Source: Chondrosia reniformis
Lineage: Eukaryota > Porifera > Demospongiae > Chondrillida > Chondrillidae
Direction: 5' to 3'
Length of the DNA: 64,000 bases
NCBI GenBank assembly: GCA_947172415.1
Contig: OX359192.1
Location: 1,242,501 to 1,306,500 of the forward strand
Both the position numbers and the translations under genes were made by a program. The number at the start of each line of letters is the position of its first letter. Position 1 is the first letter of the stretch. Shown here in pieces: positions 61,969 through 64,000 of this stretch. The notes beneath the pieces were generated by a model that was given only the letters and a program-made list of their open reading frames with translations, had not been told where the DNA came from and did no database searches.

Positions 61969-63909
61969 TCAAACAGAAGGCTCTGTTATGAGAGGGCAGA
62001 TAAACTCAGAATGTCTGATTCCCATGGTTGGAGCTGGGGATGACTTTAGGTGGATATTCACTTTCTCAGGGCTGTGAGCACCGGGGCCTGGTTTTTGAGA
62101 AGAATCTACAGACATACAGTAACACATGTGCTGTAATCCTTAACTACATACAGTACAGACATACAGTAACACATGTGCTGTAATCCCTTAACTACATACA
62201 GTACATACATACAGTAACACATGTGCTGTAATCCCTTAACTACATACAGTACAGACATACAGTAACATATGTGCTGTAATCCCTTAACTACATACAGTAC
62301 ATACATACAGTAACACATGTGCTGTAATCCCTTAACTACATACAGTACAGACATACAGATACATAATCCACAATTTTAATTGAAGAGGTGCTAAAGTAAT
62401 TCCATCTTTAAATGTACTGCATAAAAAATGATAACATTTTTCATACATCAATACAGACTGTGTGTATACATATAAAGTATATACACATTGCCTGAACATA
62501 TGTACCTCCTGGCATATACACACGATTCCTCATTGTATAGGTGGGTGGTTTCTTCTGATAGGTGCTGGGATCTATTACTTGGTAATTGTTAGGGGCAGGA
62601 GCCTTAGCTTTGTCTTCTGCAAATCCGCCTATTTTGGGTCTTCCGGACATACTATAGGAGGCTGAGGAATGGCGGTGAGGTACATGGCTACCCATCATGG
62701 ATGGCAAGGTGTAGGTGGACGGAGCTGGTGTACTGTCACCTGAAAGAAAGGAACATACGTATGTGTCTCGTAAAGTGTTGTGCAATTTTATTGCAATGGT
62801 ACTCACGCTTTCTGTATCTTGTTCTAGAACCCATTGAAAAGGTTGGTGCATGCTTCTCTCCTTGAGGGAACACCTTTTCATTGTAATATGTTCCAGGACC
62901 AGGGGTCTTGAAAGCAGCTTAAGAAAGACAGAAAGACATACGTATGTATACACAACTATAAACACAAGACCTCTACCAGCATGCAATGAGTAGGATTGGG
63001 GCTATTTCAAATAGTACTGAAATATCCACCTTTTTTTAAATAAACTATTTAACAGAGTCAGTTAGTGGCAAAAGAAACTGCTTTTCCAGAAAACAAGCTA
63101 ATCAATTCCTTTTGCTGTTGCTTCCATGCAGCTACCCACGGAAATAGTGATAAAGAAGAGTGTTTCAATACAAGTGGTGTCGCCATAAACCTTAAAGTGA
63201 CAGATTACGGCCAGAAAAATTAATCTAGCTGAAAAGCAATCTTCATACAACCATAGGACAGATTATTGTAACTTACAGAGGTCCTTGCTTCTGGCATAAA
63301 GGGAGTAGTGAGGAGTACCATCTTTGCCACTTCTTGTCACTGTAGGATCAATAAAGTGGCATGGACCGGGAGAGTCCGTCTTGCCAAACCCTATTTGTGG
63401 AAAGAGAGCAATTATCACAATTATGTCTTTAATTAGGCCGTGCAGTGTAGACTTACAGGTTCCAACTTTCCTTCCAAAGGAATAAGCAGGCCATGTTTTT
63501 CTGCTAAAATCGTGCCCCTGACATCCAGTCATGTTGGGCAAGAGATAACGAGCTGGACCAGGCCCTAAGCAATTGACAGAAGACACTATAGAGCTAATAC
63601 GTATACATGGGCAAATGATTTTGGAATATCCGAAATACAGTGGCTCCTAGGTGTTTCTCAGTAGGTCAAGCTAAAGTTAACGATCTCTAGAAATTATAAA
63701 CCACTGTTTGAAAGTTGTGGGACAATTGGACAATAAAGGCATTTAGTTCACTAAACACCAGACAAGGACGTACGTAATTTGCTGAAAATGATAAACACGC
63801 GCAAAGAAGCTGCACGACAGAATGGTTCCACATACGTAGGTTACTTGTACCAACCTCTTTCTTGGGCAGCGATGGTGGGACGACGAGTTTCTCCTTGCGT
63901 CTGTGACAT
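61969..63909 (-). CDS. ODF3: ODF3/CIMAP SHIPPO-repeat sperm/cilia protein
   Basis: Six exons in phase give 252 aa, close to vertebrate ODF3 at about 254: 63855-63909, 63457-63564, 63277-63390, 62807-62917, 62506-62739 and 61969-62105. Pro-Gly-Pro SHIPPO repeats recur: GPGPARYLLP, DSPGPCHFIDP, KTPGPGTYYN, STPAPSTYTLP, KAPAPNNYQV and KPGPGAHSPEKV. The final SMGIRHSEF-like stretch (TMGIRHSEFICPLI) matches the ODF3 C-terminus. Family members bind the microtubule lumen or outer dense fibres in flagella, so a role in sponge sperm or choanocyte flagella is inferred. The start is MSQTQGETRRPTIAAQER. Confidence 0.9.
62106..62352. repeat. 48-bp minisatellite, ~5 units
   Basis: Units of CATACAGTAACACATGTGCT followed by GTAATCCCTTAACTACATACAG, adjoining the last ODF3 acceptor in its intron. 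The period is divisible by three, which keeps an antisense frame open. Confidence 0.9.
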
Positions 63910-64000
63910 ATTGAATGTTGCTAATATATCTTCAAATCGCCGATGAAGCTCTTTCAGCAAAACCTAGGTTCCAATTAACACGTTGGAGAAACAGTTTCCT

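Noticed and set aside
62106..62354. Repetitive 82-aa ORF
   Set aside because: Product of a 48-bp tandem repeat whose period is divisible by three, in an ODF3 intron.

Overview
This is animal nuclear DNA: AT-rich, with short genes packed closely on both strands. Genes are split into many small exons with GT-AG junctions and short AT-rich introns. The protein repertoire suggests a demosponge: a seven-SRCR/FN3 adhesion receptor, an SRCR-Ig-LDLa receptor tyrosine kinase and paired coiled-coil/death-domain proteins. My best guess is Amphimedon queenslandica or a close relative; this is inferred from gene content, not tested. I rebuilt exons by reading splice sites and checking phase; most models close in frame from start to stop.

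Layout from left to right. 198-3715 (-), LCMT2/TYW4-like tRNA wybutosine gene, running off the left edge. 4492-11771 (-), SRCR x7 / FN3 x2 transmembrane receptor, 1118 aa. 12285-17967 (-), SMARCAL1-type annealing helicase, 650 aa. 18113-18916 (+), intronless NNMT/PNMT-family methyltransferase. 19373-22190 (-), XRCC1-N-terminal-domain protein ending in a UBZ4-like zinc finger. 22424-29754 (-) and 30143-33303 (+), head-to-head genes for coiled-coil proteins that each end in a death domain. 34651-44735 (-), receptor tyrosine kinase, 1116 aa. 45472-55606 (-), B3GLCT (O-fucose beta-1,3-glucosyltransferase), with a decayed copy of one exon downstream. 55775-60951 (+), Rab32/38-like GTPase, 231 aa. 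61969-63909 (-), ODF3/CIMAP SHIPPO-repeat protein, 252 aa.

The genes do not form one pathway. Local themes are surface recognition (two SRCR receptors), DNA repair (SMARCAL1 next to the XRCC1-domain protein), death-fold signalling (the divergent pair), and secretory or organelle functions (B3GLCT and Rab32-like, sharing a 168-bp divergent promoter).

Introns and gaps carry many non-coding repeats: foldback and TIR elements, a dispersed ~200-bp family with at least nine copies, decayed transposon coding fragments, and minisatellites. The largest minisatellite is a 34-bp, ~1.55-kb array with higher-order structure inside a B3GLCT intron. No rRNA, tRNA or CRISPR array was recognised.
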